Counted from the first letter of the stretch, positions 9,161 through 18,273 are shown. The stretch is DNA of 64,000 nt from Flavobacteriales bacterium (GCA_018609055.1 JABAYJ010000008.1:62001-126000), one strand, 5' to 3'. Notes: generated from the letters alone by a model not told the origin. Made by a program: numbers and translations.

Positions 9161-9750
9161 TGAAAAAACTAATTTACGCTTCTCTGTTAATAGGTCTTTT
9201 TGCTTGTGAATCAACTGAAAAAACTCCAGCCGAAAGCAAACCTATTACAATTGAAAATAACACTGAAATGACTTCGACATCTATTTACACTCTCAATTAT
9301 GAAACTCCAAGTGGAGAAGAAAAAAATCTTTCTGAGTACAAAGGAAAAGTAATGCTTGTAGTAAATACAGCTACTAAATGTGGACTTACTCCACAGTTTG
9401 AGGGATTGGAATATTTGAACAAAACTTATTCTGATAAAGGACTTAAGGTTCTTGGATTTCCTTGTAACCAATTTGGTGGGCAAGAACCATTGACAAACGA
9501 AGAAATGGTGGAAACGTGTAAAGTAAATCACGGAGTAACTTTTGAATTGGCTAAGAAAATAGAAGTAAACGGAGCAAATCTGCATCCTATTTATTCTCAT
9601 TTAAAAGCAGCTCAAAAACTAGATGATGAAAATGACATCAGGTGGAATTTCGAGAAGTTTTTGGTAAATAAAGATGGAGTTGTTGTGAAAAGATTTGCTC
9701 CCCAAGTTACACCACTAGAGATTGAAGAAGAAATAAAAAATCTACTTTAG
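9160..9750 (+). CDS. Glutathione peroxidase family lipoprotein
   Basis: A 196-residue paralogue of the preceding gene with a lipoprotein signal peptide: a hydrophobic stretch ending in LFAC, lipobox Cys16. A linker of about 25 residues follows, then the GPX domain with Cys74 (TKCGLTPQF), PCNQFGGQEP and RWNFEKFLV. The enzyme is therefore likely anchored in the periplasm or outer membrane and reduces peroxides there. The tandem arrangement (start overlapping the previous stop by one base) looks like a duplication followed by a change in location. Confidence 0.92.
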   Translation: MKKLIYASLLIGLFACESTEKTPAESKPITIENNTEMTSTSIYTLNYETPSGEEKNLSEYKGKVMLVVNTATKCGLTPQFEGLEYLNKTYSDKGLKVLGFPCNQFGGQEPLTNEEMVETCKVNHGVTFELAKKIEVNGANLHPIYSHLKAAQKLDDENDIRWNFEKFLVNKDGVVVKRFAPQVTPLEIEEEIKNLL

Positions 9751-9770
9751 TAAAAATAAGCACTTTAAAA

Positions 9771-10196
9771 ATGAATCAAAATATTGATTTACTGACAATT
9801 ATAAGCTTAAACGAAATATGTAAGCTAACCGAACAATTAAATTCTAATCTTGATAAAGCAGTTCAGTTGAAACGCCAAACTAAGATGTTTGAATTCGAAA
9901 ATTACAGATGCTTTGGTTTTTACAATGAAGAAAAGTTAATTGGAGTAATGAGTGGTTGGATAACTGTAAGGTTATATTCTGGTAAGCAAATTGAAATTGA
10001 TAATGTTGTTATTGACGAATCTCTTCATGGAAAGGGTTATGGTAAATCGTTTATAAACTTAGTTCAAGAATGGGCTCAAGACAATGGCTGTGTCTCAATG
10101 GAATTGAACACTTACATTGAAAATAGTAAATCACATAAATTCTATTTTAACGAAGGGTATAGAATAATGGGCCTTCATATGCAGAAGGATATTTAA
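9771..10196 (+). CDS. GNAT-family N-acetyltransferase
   Basis: A 141-residue single-domain acetyltransferase. The core strand EIDNVVIDESLHGKGYGKSF carries the acetyl-CoA pyrophosphate loop HGKGYGKS, followed by AQDNGCVSMELNTYIEN and HKFYFNEGYRIMG, the usual end of the GNAT fold. The acceptor is not apparent. It lies 20 bp after the peroxidase lipoprotein and 9 bp before the YitT gene, on the same strand, so it may be part of the same transcript. Confidence 0.85.
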   Translation: MNQNIDLLTIISLNEICKLTEQLNSNLDKAVQLKRQTKMFEFENYRCFGFYNEEKLIGVMSGWITVRLYSGKQIEIDNVVIDESLHGKGYGKSFINLVQEWAQDNGCVSMELNTYIENSKSHKFYFNEGYRIMGLHMQKDI

Positions 10197-10205
10197 AATC
10201 ACAAA

Positions 10206-11072
10206 ATGAATAGATCCAGAAAAATAATGAACCTTGTTAATGAATATGTTCAAATTTTTATTGGAATCATATTAGCAAGTATAGGGTTAAAAGCATTTTT
10301 ACTACCGAATGGATTTTTGGATGGAGGAGCAACTGGAATTGCTATTCTACTTAGCGAAGAATTCCCAATAAACATCTCTTTAATTTTAATATTTGTAAGT
10401 ATACCCTTTCTTATAATGGCTTGGTATACTGTCTCCAAAAAAGTGTTTTTAAAATCTATTTGTTCAATAATAGGACTGGCAATTTTTATTCACTTCGAGA
10501 ATTTTCAATCTATTACTGATGACAAACTTCTTATTGCAATTTTTGGCGGATTATTTTTGGGAGCAGGAATAGGACTGGCAATTAAAAATGGTTCAGTACT
10601 TGATGGATCTGAAATACTAGGTATTTATGTGAACGAAAAATATGGAATAAGCATTGGTAAAACAATTCTAATATTTAATGTATTTCTTTTTGGAATTACG
10701 GCATTTCTCCTTTCAGTTGAGATTGCTATGTACTCAGTACTTACTTACCTAATTACAAGTGTTGTAATTGATTTTGTAATCAAAGGATTTGATAATTATG
10801 TTGGAATAATGATAGTCTCTAAAAAATCAAAAGATATTCAAGAATTACTTGTGAAAGACATAAAAACTGGAATTACTGTTTATAAAGGAAGTCACGGAAT
10901 TGGTAATTCTGGAATTCAAAAAGATATGGATATCATCCACATAATAATCAACAGAATTGATATTCGTAAGACTTTCAATTTAATAGATTCTGTTGATCAA
11001 TCGGCTTTTGTAACTGAATTTGATGTTAATCATGTAAAAGGTGGCATTAAGCGTAGAACTCTCTTAAATTAG
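10206..11072 (+). CDS. YitT-family membrane protein (DUF161 + DUF2179)
   Basis: A 288-residue protein with about five or six transmembrane helices in residues 14-200, including GIILASIGLKAFLLPNGFLDGGATGIAIL, the glycine-rich signature of the YitT family (written here as a region, residues 18-46). A C-terminal soluble DUF2179 domain follows (about 205-285). Members are widespread inner-membrane proteins of unknown transport role. It is four bases from the following CIA30 gene. Confidence 0.85.
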   Translation: MNRSRKIMNLVNEYVQIFIGIILASIGLKAFLLPNGFLDGGATGIAILLSEEFPINISLILIFVSIPFLIMAWYTVSKKVFLKSICSIIGLAIFIHFENFQSITDDKLLIAIFGGLFLGAGIGLAIKNGSVLDGSEILGIYVNEKYGISIGKTILIFNVFLFGITAFLLSVEIAMYSVLTYLITSVVIDFVIKGFDNYVGIMIVSKKSKDIQELLVKDIKTGITVYKGSHGIGNSGIQKDMDIIHIIINRIDIRKTFNLIDSVDQSAFVTEFDVNHVKGGIKRRTLLN

Positions 11073-11076
11073 AGTT

Positions 11077-11607
11077 ATGAAATTAATTAGTACTATTTTA
11101 TTGATATCTGCCATGGCAAGCTCCTCTGTTATTTTTGATTTTAAATCAAACTCCAATTTAAATAAATGGAAAGTAGTGGATGACACTGTTATGGGCGGAA
11201 GGTCACAAGGAAATTTAATTCTTAACGAAGAAAAGAATGGGGTTTTCTTTGGTACTGTTTCAACCGAGAATTATGGTGGTTTTTCTTCAATAAGATATAA
11301 TGGTGAAGCAGTTTCAACTAAAGACAAAACTCATGTTTTGCTAAGAGTAAAAGGAGATGGAAAAAGCTATCAGTTTCGAATAAAGAATGAAAATAGCCTC
11401 AGGTATTCTTTTATAACTGAGTTTAAAACTAGCGGAAAATGGGAAACAATCAGACTTTCTTTAGCTGATTTCTACCCATCTTTTAGAGGAAGAAAGCTAG
11501 ACAAACCAAACTTTAATCATTCTGAAATAGAAGAAATCGCTTTTTTAATTGGTAACAAGAAAAACGAAAGCTTTAAATTGATAATTGAGTCAATTACTTT
11601 AGATTAA
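11077..11607 (+). CDS. CIA30-family secreted protein
   Basis: A 176-residue protein with an N-terminal hydrophobic signal (residues 1-17) and a CIA30 domain: FDFKSNSNLNKWKVVDDTVMGG, SQGNL and GGFSSIRY are typical, followed by a jelly-roll-like beta domain. Named after a complex I assembly factor, bacterial members are carbohydrate-binding-like folds of unknown role; no complex I gene is nearby. Its stop abuts the stop of the convergent HmuY gene with no space. Confidence 0.82.
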   Translation: MKLISTILLISAMASSSVIFDFKSNSNLNKWKVVDDTVMGGRSQGNLILNEEKNGVFFGTVSTENYGGFSSIRYNGEAVSTKDKTHVLLRVKGDGKSYQFRIKNENSLRYSFITEFKTSGKWETIRLSLADFYPSFRGRKLDKPNFNHSEIEEIAFLIGNKKNESFKLIIESITLD

Positions 11608-12603
11608 TTATAACTTTTCAAACTCAAACTTAGGGTATCCTTTTATTCCTGAAGAATTATAAAAGTCAATGAATCTTAATTTGTAATAAAATCCTTTTCT
11701 ATCCAGAAGAAGGTAACTTTTATTAAAATCTATTTGATACAATTCTGTAGTGAAATCAAAGATTTTCCAGTCATACCCTATTCTATTCCAAAATCCTGAC
11801 AAAGGATTTGTAGAAACTTCGTCAATTGTAATATCAGAATAAGCTTTGTCCAAAACCAATGCAGCTTTCACATTCTTAGGGTTCAAAAGAACTCCATTAA
11901 CCGAGTAATAAACATAAGGATCCGAATCATAAAAAGTATGCATGTATTGAGTAAAAACTAAATCCCAATCATCAGCATCTGGTTCAGCATTTATTACATC
12001 ACCACTTCCTGCTAAACTAAAGCAAGTAAAATTCTTGTTCAACTGCTTAGGAATCGTTTTGGTTTGGTCATTAGATCCATCCACATTAGCATATCTAATT
12101 ACATACTCAGTATTAGTAACACTTAATATTTGAACTTTTTTGTATCCTCTAGAAGATAAACTTGGAGTTTCTCCCCTATCTACAATAAATACTTCATTAG
12201 TCGCTACACCTCCCGAAATCCAATCCATTAAAGCTACTGAATCCACAGAACCACTTGCTTTATCCCAATCAAAAGTTAAGGTTAAAGAAGTAAGATTTGT
12301 AACAGCAGTAAAATCAGTTATTCCAGTTGTAGAAGCTTGCATTTTATTAGCTCCATTCAATCTTACAACTGTTCCTGCAGATGTTGTCTCGAAACCTAAA
12401 TCCCATGAAGTACGGTCAACTACTTTTACCACATTATTATCAGAAATACTGTAGTAAACTTGGTCACCATAATCTCCGTTATTTCCCGTAGAAATAACTT
12501 GAGTAGTTGAGTTCCCTCTATCAAATGGCGTTATTGGATCTTCTTCTTTAAAGCAAGAAGTTGCTACAACCATTAACAATATGTAAAATAAAAAATGTTT
12601 CAT
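11608..12603 (-). CDS. HmuY-family haem-binding lipoprotein
   Basis: A 331-residue lipoprotein: signal peptide ending in VATSC (Cys17). The mature part holds HmuY hallmarks such as TSWDLGFETT and, near the end, IGYDWKIFDF. HmuY proteins sit on the outer surface and take haem for delivery to a TonB-dependent receptor. The axial ligand residues cannot be fixed by reading. It is the last gene of a leftward operon after the receptor (6 bp gap) and shares its domain pattern with the first gene, so the operon encodes two HmuY-like proteins. Confidence 0.85.
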   Translation of the reverse strand: MKHFLFYILLMVVATSCFKEEDPITPFDRGNSTTQVISTGNNGDYGDQVYYSISDNNVVKVVDRTSWDLGFETTSAGTVVRLNGANKMQASTTGITDFTAVTNLTSLTLTFDWDKASGSVDSVALMDWISGGVATNEVFIVDRGETPSLSSRGYKKVQILSVTNTEYVIRYANVDGSNDQTKTIPKQLNKNFTCFSLAGSGDVINAEPDADDWDLVFTQYMHTFYDSDPYVYYSVNGVLLNPKNVKAALVLDKAYSDITIDEVSTNPLSGFWNRIGYDWKIFDFTTELYQIDFNKSYLLLDRKGFYYKLRFIDFYNSSGIKGYPKFEFEKL

Positions 12604-12609
12604 TTTTTA

Positions 12610-14820
12610 TTAAAAATTATAAGCTACACGAGTAAAATAAGTTCTTCCCCAAGCCACTGGAATATTATTACTACCAGCAGTGTGAACTCCACCACCAATT
12701 GCTTGATTGGATTGTATTGTACCAATGTCAAAAATGTTTTTAGCACCTAAAGTTACATTCAATTTTTTATCGAAGAAGTATTTTATCACAGTAAAATCCA
12801 TCATGTTATACGAATCTAACTCATACTGAGTAACTCCATCCAATTCACTTTCGAAATAACCCAACACTTTACCTGTATATTTATAAAACAAATTAAATGT
12901 TGCTTGCCATGATTCAACTTCATAGCCAAAACTAGCCATTATTTCTGGAGTGTAAAAGAACTTTTGAAGCTGAGGATTCCCATCTGATTCAATGTTGTAT
13001 CTACCAGTCCAAGATGCACCAAAATTAGTTTTGTAAGTCTTGTATCTAAACCCAGAGTTGAAATTTAATCCTTGGCTGTAGAACTTGCCAATATTGGTAT
13101 AGGTATACAATTGACTAGCTTGATCCACCAAAGCCAAGCTAATTTGATTCTGAACTGAGTTATAAAAACCACTTAAATCAAAATTATAAACTCCTCTTTT
13201 AATTCCTCTTTTGTATGTCATTTGGAACATCAAGTTATCCGATTTTTCTGCCAATAGATCAGAGTTTCCAGCAATATTATGATTTATGTCTACAAATAAA
13301 AAGTGAAGTTCTTTAAGCGAAGGAGCTCTAAATCCTCTTCCCCAAGAAAAACGAGTAGTCATATGTTTAGTAAACTGATGCCTAATATTTAAAGAAGGAA
13401 TTATAGGCGCTTTGTAAGCAGTATTATAGGCATATCTTATTCCTGGCCGAATAATTGTTTTCCTTGAAGGACGGTACTCCATACTCCCAAAGACTGCATA
13501 ATCTCCTATTTGCTTTTCTCCGTCAGTTATCCTTCTTCCTCTGTTAGATTCCACATTGATATCATAACCTAATTGAAAATTAATTTTTGACGAATCTTTG
13601 GCAAAAGAATAAGTTCCTCTTGAAAAAATCAAATCAAAAACACTAGTGTCTTGCTGATTAGCTGCATTTACTAATTCATAAGAAACATTCACCAAGTCTT
13701 TTAAATACCTATTCTTGATTCGATTATAATAATTGTAACCACCCAACACATTTACAGAAGAGTTTTTATTTGGAGTATATCTAAAGTTTAACGCATTAGA
13801 ATATCTGTTTGTTGTAAAGTAATCATCAAAGGCAAATTCCTTGTATGGCTGTCTTGGCCCACCTCTAGATTCAAGTTTTTCATTAAAAATATCTGAAGTA
13901 AAATCGTATGATATCTTTTTGTAAGTATTAGAGTATTTAAAGTTTCCAAAAACCTGTTCTTTAGGCTTCCACTCCATTACTCGCGAAGTATCTAATTGAG
14001 AATAACCATCAAAAAAGTTACGCCCTAATGAGAAAGAAAACGAATGTGATTTTAAGGCTAAATCTACTCTACCATTAAGGTTATATTGACCAATAGTTTC
14101 GTAGTAAGCATCCACATTTCCGCCAAACTTCTTTTTATTTTTTTTAGTAATGAGGTTTATAGTTCCAGCCAAAGCATTAGTTCCATAACTCACAGAAAGC
14201 GGTCCTTCTACAATTTCAACTCGCTCAATATTGTTAAGATTAATTTGAGATAAATCAACACTTCCATTCAATCTTCCAACCACAGGAACTCCGTCAATCA
14301 ATATCTTTACATTCTCTCCAGATAATCCTTGAACACTCATAGAAGCTCCCAAAACATTATCCTGAGAAACTCTAATATTCATTTCCTGCTCCATTAACTC
14401 TTGAAGAGTAACAGCACCTTGAGCCTCAATTCTTTTGCTATCAATCACTCTCACTTTATGCGAAGTGTTTTCATCCGAACTTGGAGCATACTGACCTGTA
14501 ACTACAAAATCGGTAAGCTCAGTTTGATCTAAATAAAGAGTTACTTTATTATTAATTGCAGATACTGAGGTGAACTTAGTTTGATAGCTAATGTGCTTTA
14601 GCCTTAATCGTACTTCTTTCCAGGCTGTATCTATAAAAAGCAAACCATTACCATTAGTGATAGTTTGTTTAGATTTTTTCTCTGAATTAACAGAATAAAT
14701 TATCTCAGTAGCAACAAAAGGAATAGCAATATTATTTTCATCTACTACAGTTACTTTATAACTCTGGCTATAGCCAAAAGAGGAAATAAATACGAGCGAT
14801 ATGAGACAAAAATATTTCAT
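12610..14820 (-). CDS. TonB-dependent outer-membrane receptor, likely for haem
   Basis: A receptor of about 736 residues. The ATG at 14820 is preferred because MKYFCLISLVFISSFGYSQ is a good signal peptide; the in-frame GTG at 14841 lies inside a terminator-like hairpin. A carboxypeptidase-like regulatory domain follows (about 20-105), then the plug with GASMSVQGLSGENVKILIDG and VEIVEGPLSVSYG, then a 22-strand barrel ending in the aromatic AYNF. Between two HmuY-like genes it is best read as the haem receptor (HmuR role). Transport would use TonB energy; no TonB gene is present in this window. Confidence 0.9.
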   Translation of the reverse strand: MKYFCLISLVFISSFGYSQSYKVTVVDENNIAIPFVATEIIYSVNSEKKSKQTITNGNGLLFIDTAWKEVRLRLKHISYQTKFTSVSAINNKVTLYLDQTELTDFVVTGQYAPSSDENTSHKVRVIDSKRIEAQGAVTLQELMEQEMNIRVSQDNVLGASMSVQGLSGENVKILIDGVPVVGRLNGSVDLSQINLNNIERVEIVEGPLSVSYGTNALAGTINLITKKNKKKFGGNVDAYYETIGQYNLNGRVDLALKSHSFSFSLGRNFFDGYSQLDTSRVMEWKPKEQVFGNFKYSNTYKKISYDFTSDIFNEKLESRGGPRQPYKEFAFDDYFTTNRYSNALNFRYTPNKNSSVNVLGGYNYYNRIKNRYLKDLVNVSYELVNAANQQDTSVFDLIFSRGTYSFAKDSSKINFQLGYDINVESNRGRRITDGEKQIGDYAVFGSMEYRPSRKTIIRPGIRYAYNTAYKAPIIPSLNIRHQFTKHMTTRFSWGRGFRAPSLKELHFLFVDINHNIAGNSDLLAEKSDNLMFQMTYKRGIKRGVYNFDLSGFYNSVQNQISLALVDQASQLYTYTNIGKFYSQGLNFNSGFRYKTYKTNFGASWTGRYNIESDGNPQLQKFFYTPEIMASFGYEVESWQATFNLFYKYTGKVLGYFESELDGVTQYELDSYNMMDFTVIKYFFDKKLNVTLGAKNIFDIGTIQSNQAIGGGVHTAGSNNIPVAWGRTYFTRVAYNF

Positions 14821-14848
14821 AAAAAAAGAGCTAGCTCTCACTAGCTCT
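14821..14848 (-). terminator. Intercistronic hairpin with T run abutting the receptor start
   Basis: Read leftward, AGAGCTAG (14848-14841) pairs with CTAGCTCT (14834-14827) around a six-base loop and is followed by seven T's that run directly into the receptor ATG. It looks like an intrinsic terminator or a processing hairpin between the abundant secreted protein gene and the receptor gene. Confidence 0.65.
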
Positions 14849-14854
14849 ATTTAA

Positions 14855-16105
14855 CTATTGTTTGATAATTCTTTTAGTAATTAAAGATTCTCCTGATTGG
14901 ATTATCAAGAAATAAACTCCTTGATTTAAATCAGAAATATCTTCGCTAATTTGAATAAATCCTTGAAAGCTATTTCCGTTTGAGATTGTTCTTACGATTC
15001 TTCCGTTCACATCCATCAGTACAATGCTAGTTTCTTGGTTAGCATTAATTAATTCAAAATTAATGTTTAACACACCAGTTGTTGGGTTTGGAAAAACACC
15101 AAGATTAGCAACAGGAGAATTTTCATTTACACTTGCATAAGCAATTGCTTCTTTTGTAAAATACATTTTACCTGTGCTTGAACCACTTGTTCCAGTAAAA
15201 ATCAATTGGTACACATCTCCATTGTAATCTTTCATTATGTATGAAAGTGAATCCTCAATATTCCATTGAAAAGTCATGTTATTGAAGCTTTTCCAATCGT
15301 AACCAATTACATTAATTGCACTATCTAAAGTGTAAGTAGAAAAGTTGGTTTTTGCAGTTGCTACATCAATTCCTCTTGCTTCAGATATTCCTAAATCGTA
15401 GTTAGACAAAGCTCCTGTAACATTGTAAAATTGTGGTCCAGCCATATCAGAATATGTTCTAAACACTAGTTCCCATGAAGTTTTAGCTGGTTCAGAATCT
15501 AAAACAGCATCATTTTCTACATCATAGTAAAAATGTCTTTTTGTAGAATAAGTACTTCTGTTTAATGTTTTTGTTACTAACCCAGAACCATCTAAATTCG
15601 CTACTGAAAAAGTTAACATTCCACTTGTTCTAAATTCCTTCATCCATATTTTTTTCAACACTCCTGAAGATAATTTGATGATGTAAACTTTAAAACCAAC
15701 AATATTTCCTAATCCTTGGTAGCTTCCCCAACCATAGTTTGGGTGACCAGTTTGTTGAGTTGTGAATGCATCATTTTCCCATGTTGCATATCCATCTCTC
15801 ATTATAGTTAATGAAGAAGTATCTATAGTTGCAGTTGCAAAATTTGTTGTGTCAGTACTATTCCCATAATAAAGCTCTACTCCTGCACCACTATTAACAC
15901 GGATAGATGCTGAAAATAAACTTGAGAAAAACTGTAAATCCCAATCTTGGTTACTAGCTGAAGTTTTAGTTCCAGTAGATAGTTGGTAAAACACCTGGTT
16001 TGCATATCCTGAACCTAAAGTTACAGAGTCAGATACAACCTGTGCATTTGAAAATTGAAATAGTGACACTAAGGCCGTAATAAGAGTAATTTTTTTGATC
16101 ATCAT
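14855..16105 (-). CDS. HmuY-like haem-binding protein with T9SS sorting domain
   Basis: About 416 residues from ATG 16105 (another ATG at 16102; the 16144 start would place extra residues before the signal peptide). The signal peptide ends near FSNAQ. The body has DWDLQFFSS and IGYDWKSFNN in the positions of HmuY strands and parallels the lipoprotein at 11608-12603. The end is a type A sorting domain: GVFPNPTTGVLNINF, MDVNGRIV, LNQGVYFLIIQSG and ITKRIIKQ. It is thus probably exported by T9SS and displayed on or released from the cell to capture haem. It is the first gene of the haem operon, behind three operator-like palindromes. Confidence 0.85.
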   Translation of the reverse strand: MMIKKITLITALVSLFQFSNAQVVSDSVTLGSGYANQVFYQLSTGTKTSASNQDWDLQFFSSLFSASIRVNSGAGVELYYGNSTDTTNFATATIDTSSLTIMRDGYATWENDAFTTQQTGHPNYGWGSYQGLGNIVGFKVYIIKLSSGVLKKIWMKEFRTSGMLTFSVANLDGSGLVTKTLNRSTYSTKRHFYYDVENDAVLDSEPAKTSWELVFRTYSDMAGPQFYNVTGALSNYDLGISEARGIDVATAKTNFSTYTLDSAINVIGYDWKSFNNMTFQWNIEDSLSYIMKDYNGDVYQLIFTGTSGSSTGKMYFTKEAIAYASVNENSPVANLGVFPNPTTGVLNINFELINANQETSIVLMDVNGRIVRTISNGNSFQGFIQISEDISDLNQGVYFLIIQSGESLITKRIIKQ

Positions 16106-16171
16106 TTTTAAGAAAAATTTGTTAGTTATTGTTTTCTGATACAAAAGTCAGGCTTTGTTAAGTAAGTTACT

Positions 16172-16185
16172 ATGACAAGCATCAT
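16172..16185. promoter_or_regulatory. Third ATGAC-N4-(G/A)TCAT operator-like site
   Basis: ATGACAAGCATCAT is a 5-4-5 inverted repeat with one mismatch (ATGAC with ATCAT). It lies about 67 bp upstream of the haem operon start and repeats the half-sites found in the double palindrome at 16259-16286. Confidence 0.5.
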
Positions 16186-16258
16186 AACATAAACTGATTG
16201 AAATTAATCACCTTTTTTTTGTTCAATACAAAGAACATACTTCTCGGAAAAAGAAACC

Positions 16259-16286
16259 ATGACACAGGTCATATGACCTACGTCAT
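16259..16286. promoter_or_regulatory. Double 5-4-5 palindrome between haem operon and DUF2167 gene
   Basis: Two perfect ATGAC-N4-GTCAT palindromes lie end to end: 16259-16272 with spacer ACAG, and 16273-16286 with spacer CTAC. Together they form a 28-bp figure in which 24 bases are symmetric. Half-sites of five bases with a four-base spacer are the geometry of Crp/Fnr-family operators (TTGAT-N4-ATCAA for Fnr). The location between divergent genes fits a control region for the haem operon, the DUF2167 gene, or both. Confidence 0.65.
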
Positions 16287-16337
16287 AAAACAAAAGAATA
16301 AGCTTTACATTAAATGAGATAGAATACTAAATCACCT

Positions 16338-16368
16338 TTGGTAACTTTAAAATAAATTTCTAATTTTG
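16338..16368 (+). promoter_or_regulatory. Promoter of the DUF2167 gene
   Basis: TTG (16338-16340), a 20-base spacer, and TAATTTTG (16361-16368) match the Bacteroidota -33/-7 promoter pattern (TTG and TAnnTTTG). The gene start is at 16394. Confidence 0.55.
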
Positions 16369-16393
16369 AATCAGTTATAAATAAAACCAATAA

Positions 16394-17317
16394 ATGAAAA
16401 AAACACTATCCTTCCTATTAGCATTCGGAATGCTATTCAACTCTTTTTCTCAAGATGAAGAAAATGAAGAATTTGACATAAGTGCTTTACAGGAATTACT
16501 CGAATATCAATTCTATGCAGATAGTATTGATTCTACATTTGTGTATCAAACAGGAATAATATCATTAGGAAATGGTGTTGCAACTTTAACTGTACCAGAA
16601 GGATATAAATATTTAGATTCTAAACAAAGTGAATTTGTACTAACCGAATTATGGGAAAACCCACCAGCAGAAAGTTTAGGATTATTATTCCCTGAAGACG
16701 AAAGTCCAATGGATAGTGGTACTTATGTTGTTGAAATACAATACGAAGAAGAAGGATTTGTAAATGATGATGATGCTGGAGACATTGATTACTCCGACAT
16801 GATGGAGGAAATGAAAAAAGATCAAGTAAGCATGAACTTAGAAAGGCAACAAGCAGGTTACGAAACTGTTGACATAGTTGGTTGGGCTTCTTCTCCTTAC
16901 TACGATAGTGAATCTAAAAAATTACACTGGGCAAAGGAATTAAAATTTGAAACTTATGATGTAAACACATTAAACTACAACATTAGAGTTTTGGGTAGAA
17001 AAGGTTTTTTAATTCTAAATGCTATTGGAGATATTGATGTTTTAGAAACTTTTAATGAAGACAGAGATAAAATTATCGCTAGTGTAGAATTTGAAAAAGG
17101 ATACAGATATGACGAATTTAGCCCAGGGATTGATAGAGTTGCAGCTTATGGTGTTGGAGGATTAGTTGCTGGTAAAGTATTAGCTAAGGTTGGTTTCTTT
17201 GCTTTAATTATTAAATTCTGGAAGCTTATTGCAATCGCAGTAGTTGGATTTTTTGCAGCTTTCAAAAACAAGCTATTTGGTAAAAAGAATAACAACCTTC
17301 CTTCTAACAGAGAATAA
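16394..17317 (+). CDS. DUF2167 membrane protein
   Basis: A 307-residue protein with a signal peptide (residues 1-19, ending FNSFSQ), an acidic stretch, and the DUF2167 domain: GVATLTVPEGYKYLD, the run LTELWENPP, SLGLLFP, and VVEIQYEEEGFVNDDDAGDI. Two hydrophobic helices near residues 245-290 anchor it, followed by a basic tail. The family is common in Gram-negative bacteria and its function is unknown. It has its own promoter, is divergent from the haem operon across a shared operator region, and is followed after 2 bp by a flavin oxidoreductase. Confidence 0.85.
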   Translation: MKKTLSFLLAFGMLFNSFSQDEENEEFDISALQELLEYQFYADSIDSTFVYQTGIISLGNGVATLTVPEGYKYLDSKQSEFVLTELWENPPAESLGLLFPEDESPMDSGTYVVEIQYEEEGFVNDDDAGDIDYSDMMEEMKKDQVSMNLERQQAGYETVDIVGWASSPYYDSESKKLHWAKELKFETYDVNTLNYNIRVLGRKGFLILNAIGDIDVLETFNEDRDKIIASVEFEKGYRYDEFSPGIDRVAAYGVGGLVAGKVLAKVGFFALIIKFWKLIAIAVVGFFAAFKNKLFGKKNNNLPSNRE

Positions 17318-17319
17318 TT

Positions 17320-18267
17320 ATGAATAGAATAACTTCTTTATTTAATGTAGAGCTTCCTATAATACAAGCTGGAATGATTTGGTGTAGTGGTTGGGAACTT
17401 GCATCTGCTGTTAGTAATGCTGGTGGATTAGGAATAATTGGTTCAGGATCTATGTATCCTGATGTTTTACGCGAGCATATAACTAAGTGTAAACAAGCAA
17501 CCGACAAACCTTTTGCGGTTAACTTGCCTATGTTATATCCAGATATTGATAAGCACATTGAATCAATCATTGAGCTTAAAGTGCCAATCGTATTTACTTC
17601 GGCTGGTAATCCAAAAACTTGGACAAAACACCTGCAAGATCACGGAATTAAAGTAGTTCATGTTGTATCGAGTGTAAAGTTTGCTTTAAAAGCACAAGGA
17701 GCTGGTGTTGATGCTGTTGTAGCCGAAGGTTTTGAAGCTGGAGGACATAATGGTAGAGATGAAACAACAACTCTTTGTTTAATTCCTATGGTAAAAGAAG
17801 CCATTGATATTCCGTTAATTGCAGCCGGAGGAATTGGAACAGGAAGAACTATGCTTGCAGCTATGACTTTGGGAGCTGATGCAGTTCAGGTTGGAAGTAG
17901 GTTTGTTGCATCAGAAGAATCTTCTGCTCATATTAATTTTAAGAAAACGGTTGTTGACGCCAAAGAAGGTGACACTCAATTAACACTTAAGGAATTAACT
18001 CCTGTAAGATTAGTTAAAAACGAGTTTTATGGTAAAGTTGCTAAGGCTTATGAAGATGGAGCTAGCAAAGAGGAACTAACAGAATTACTTGGTAGAGGAA
18101 GAGCTAAAAAAGGAATGTTTGAAGGAGATTTAGTAGAAGGAGAGCTTGAGATTGGACAGATTAGCGGATTAATACATGCGATAAAACCTGCTAAAGACAT
18201 TGTGGAGGAAATTGTAAGTGAGTATAATATGGCTCTAGCTGAATTAAAAAACCAAGAAAACTTATAA
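17320..18267 (+). CDS. NAD(P)H-dependent flavin oxidoreductase / nitronate monooxygenase
   Basis: A 315-residue FMN-binding TIM barrel of the nitronate monooxygenase/FabK-like group. It shows the N-terminal LPIIQAGMIW, GGLGIIGSGSM, the EGFEAGGHNGR segment with the His expected at the active site, and the FMN phosphate sites AAGGIGTGRT and GADAVQVGSRF. Members oxidise nitronates or reduce enoyl-ACP; sequence alone does not decide. It is two bases from the DUF2167 gene and six from the MORN pseudogene. Confidence 0.88.
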   Translation: MNRITSLFNVELPIIQAGMIWCSGWELASAVSNAGGLGIIGSGSMYPDVLREHITKCKQATDKPFAVNLPMLYPDIDKHIESIIELKVPIVFTSAGNPKTWTKHLQDHGIKVVHVVSSVKFALKAQGAGVDAVVAEGFEAGGHNGRDETTTLCLIPMVKEAIDIPLIAAGGIGTGRTMLAAMTLGADAVQVGSRFVASEESSAHINFKKTVVDAKEGDTQLTLKELTPVRLVKNEFYGKVAKAYEDGASKEELTELLGRGRAKKGMFEGDLVEGELEIGQISGLIHAIKPAKDIVEEIVSEYNMALAELKNQENL

Positions 18268-18273
18268 ATTATA

